From contig MHEF01000042.1 of the NCBI GenBank assembly GCA_001805125.1, forward strand, positions 1 through 5,322: a DNA stretch of 5,322 nt, given 5' to 3'. This DNA comes from Nitrospirae bacterium RBG_13_39_12 (GTDB lineage: Bacteria; Nitrospirota; Thermodesulfovibrionia; Thermodesulfovibrionales; SM23-35). The notes under the pieces are model-generated. The model saw only the letters and a list, made by a program, of their open reading frames with translations, was not told where the DNA came from and made no database searches. A program made the position numbers and the translations under genes. Each line of letters starts with the position of its first letter. Within the stretch, counting starts at the first letter, position 1. Positions 5,106-5,322 of the stretch are shown in pieces.

Positions 5106-5179
5106 AGTTAAAATAAAAAATCAATTCTAATTATCCTTAAAATTTAAAATAAGCATTGGGAGAACGATAGAAAGCAGTC

Positions 5180-5322
5180 ATGAAAATACTTTATAAAATG
5201 ATCCTTGGTTTCTCTGTAGTTATTCTGTCGATCTGGATTGTTGAATTTTTTGCCGTAGATACCAGTAAAAAAGCCCTGAAAAAGTCTATAGAAGAAAGCT
5301 CTGTATTATTAGCTGTTCAGAT
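5180..5322 (+). CDS. N-terminus of a membrane-anchored signalling protein, probably a sensor kinase (truncated by window edge)
   Basis: Only the first 47 residues are visible. MKILYKMILGFSVVILSIWI and the following VEFFAV form a positively charged start and one transmembrane helix (about residues 6-26). Then comes a Ser/Lys/Glu-rich amphipathic helix (DTSKKALKKSIEESSVLLAV) that looks like the start of an extracytoplasmic sensor domain. This layout is common in sensor histidine kinases, diguanylate cyclases and chemoreceptors; a histidine kinase is my best guess. ATG at 5180 is the first start after an in-frame TAG (5168-5170). Its ribosome-binding site is weak (AAAG at 5171-5174). It reads in the same direction as lysR, about 320 bp away, so it is unlikely to be in the same transcript, and a link to tungstate is not shown. 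Confidence 0.6.
   Translation, partial: MKILYKMILGFSVVILSIWIVEFFAVDTSKKALKKSIEESSVLLAVQ

Noticed and set aside
5056..5179. Promoter for the sensor gene in the AT-rich spacer
   Set aside because: Several TTGTAA- or TATATT-like hexamers exist, but none pair at acceptable spacing.

Overview
The window looks like a chromosomal segment from a Gram-negative (diderm) anaerobe of fairly low G+C content. An outer-membrane porin shows the diderm envelope. Tungstate uptake genes point to an organism using tungsto-enzymes such as formate dehydrogenases or aldehyde oxidoreductases. Nitrospirota or Desulfobacterota would fit, but this is inference from gene content only.

Left part (1-603). A tungstate ABC permease gene (tupB) on the minus strand runs off the left edge. 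Its upstream region holds a perfect TATAAT and a 17-bp tandem duplication. Divergent from it is a 27-residue, lysine- and serine-rich microprotein gene (456-539, plus strand) with a consensus-like promoter and a near-perfect Shine-Dalgarno sequence. A strong hairpin (565-603) separates these from the next operon.

Centre (608-3946). A minus-strand operon, in transcription order, is tupA paralogue 2 (no signal peptide), tupA paralogue 1 (signal peptide) and a phosphate-selective-porin-O/P-type porin. The last two genes are 12 bp apart and the porin ribosome-binding site overlaps the tupA stop. The likely job is oxyanion (tungstate) passage through the outer membrane, capture by periplasmic TupA, and delivery to TupB and an ATPase TupC that would lie outside the window.

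Right part (3947-5322). A LysR-type regulator is divergent from the operon. Its near-consensus promoter abuts the start codon, so the mRNA may be leaderless. The 185-bp divergent intergenic region carries an array of ATTCAT half-sites that could be the regulator's operator. Next come an unrecognised 66-codon minus-strand ORF that shares a TTAA stop palindrome with lysR, a repeat-containing AT-rich spacer, and the N-terminus of a membrane sensor protein that runs off the right edge.

The most notable points are the porin embedded in a tungstate operon, the TupA without export signal, the microprotein, the apparently leaderless LysR gene, and degenerate heptamer repeats in the spacers.
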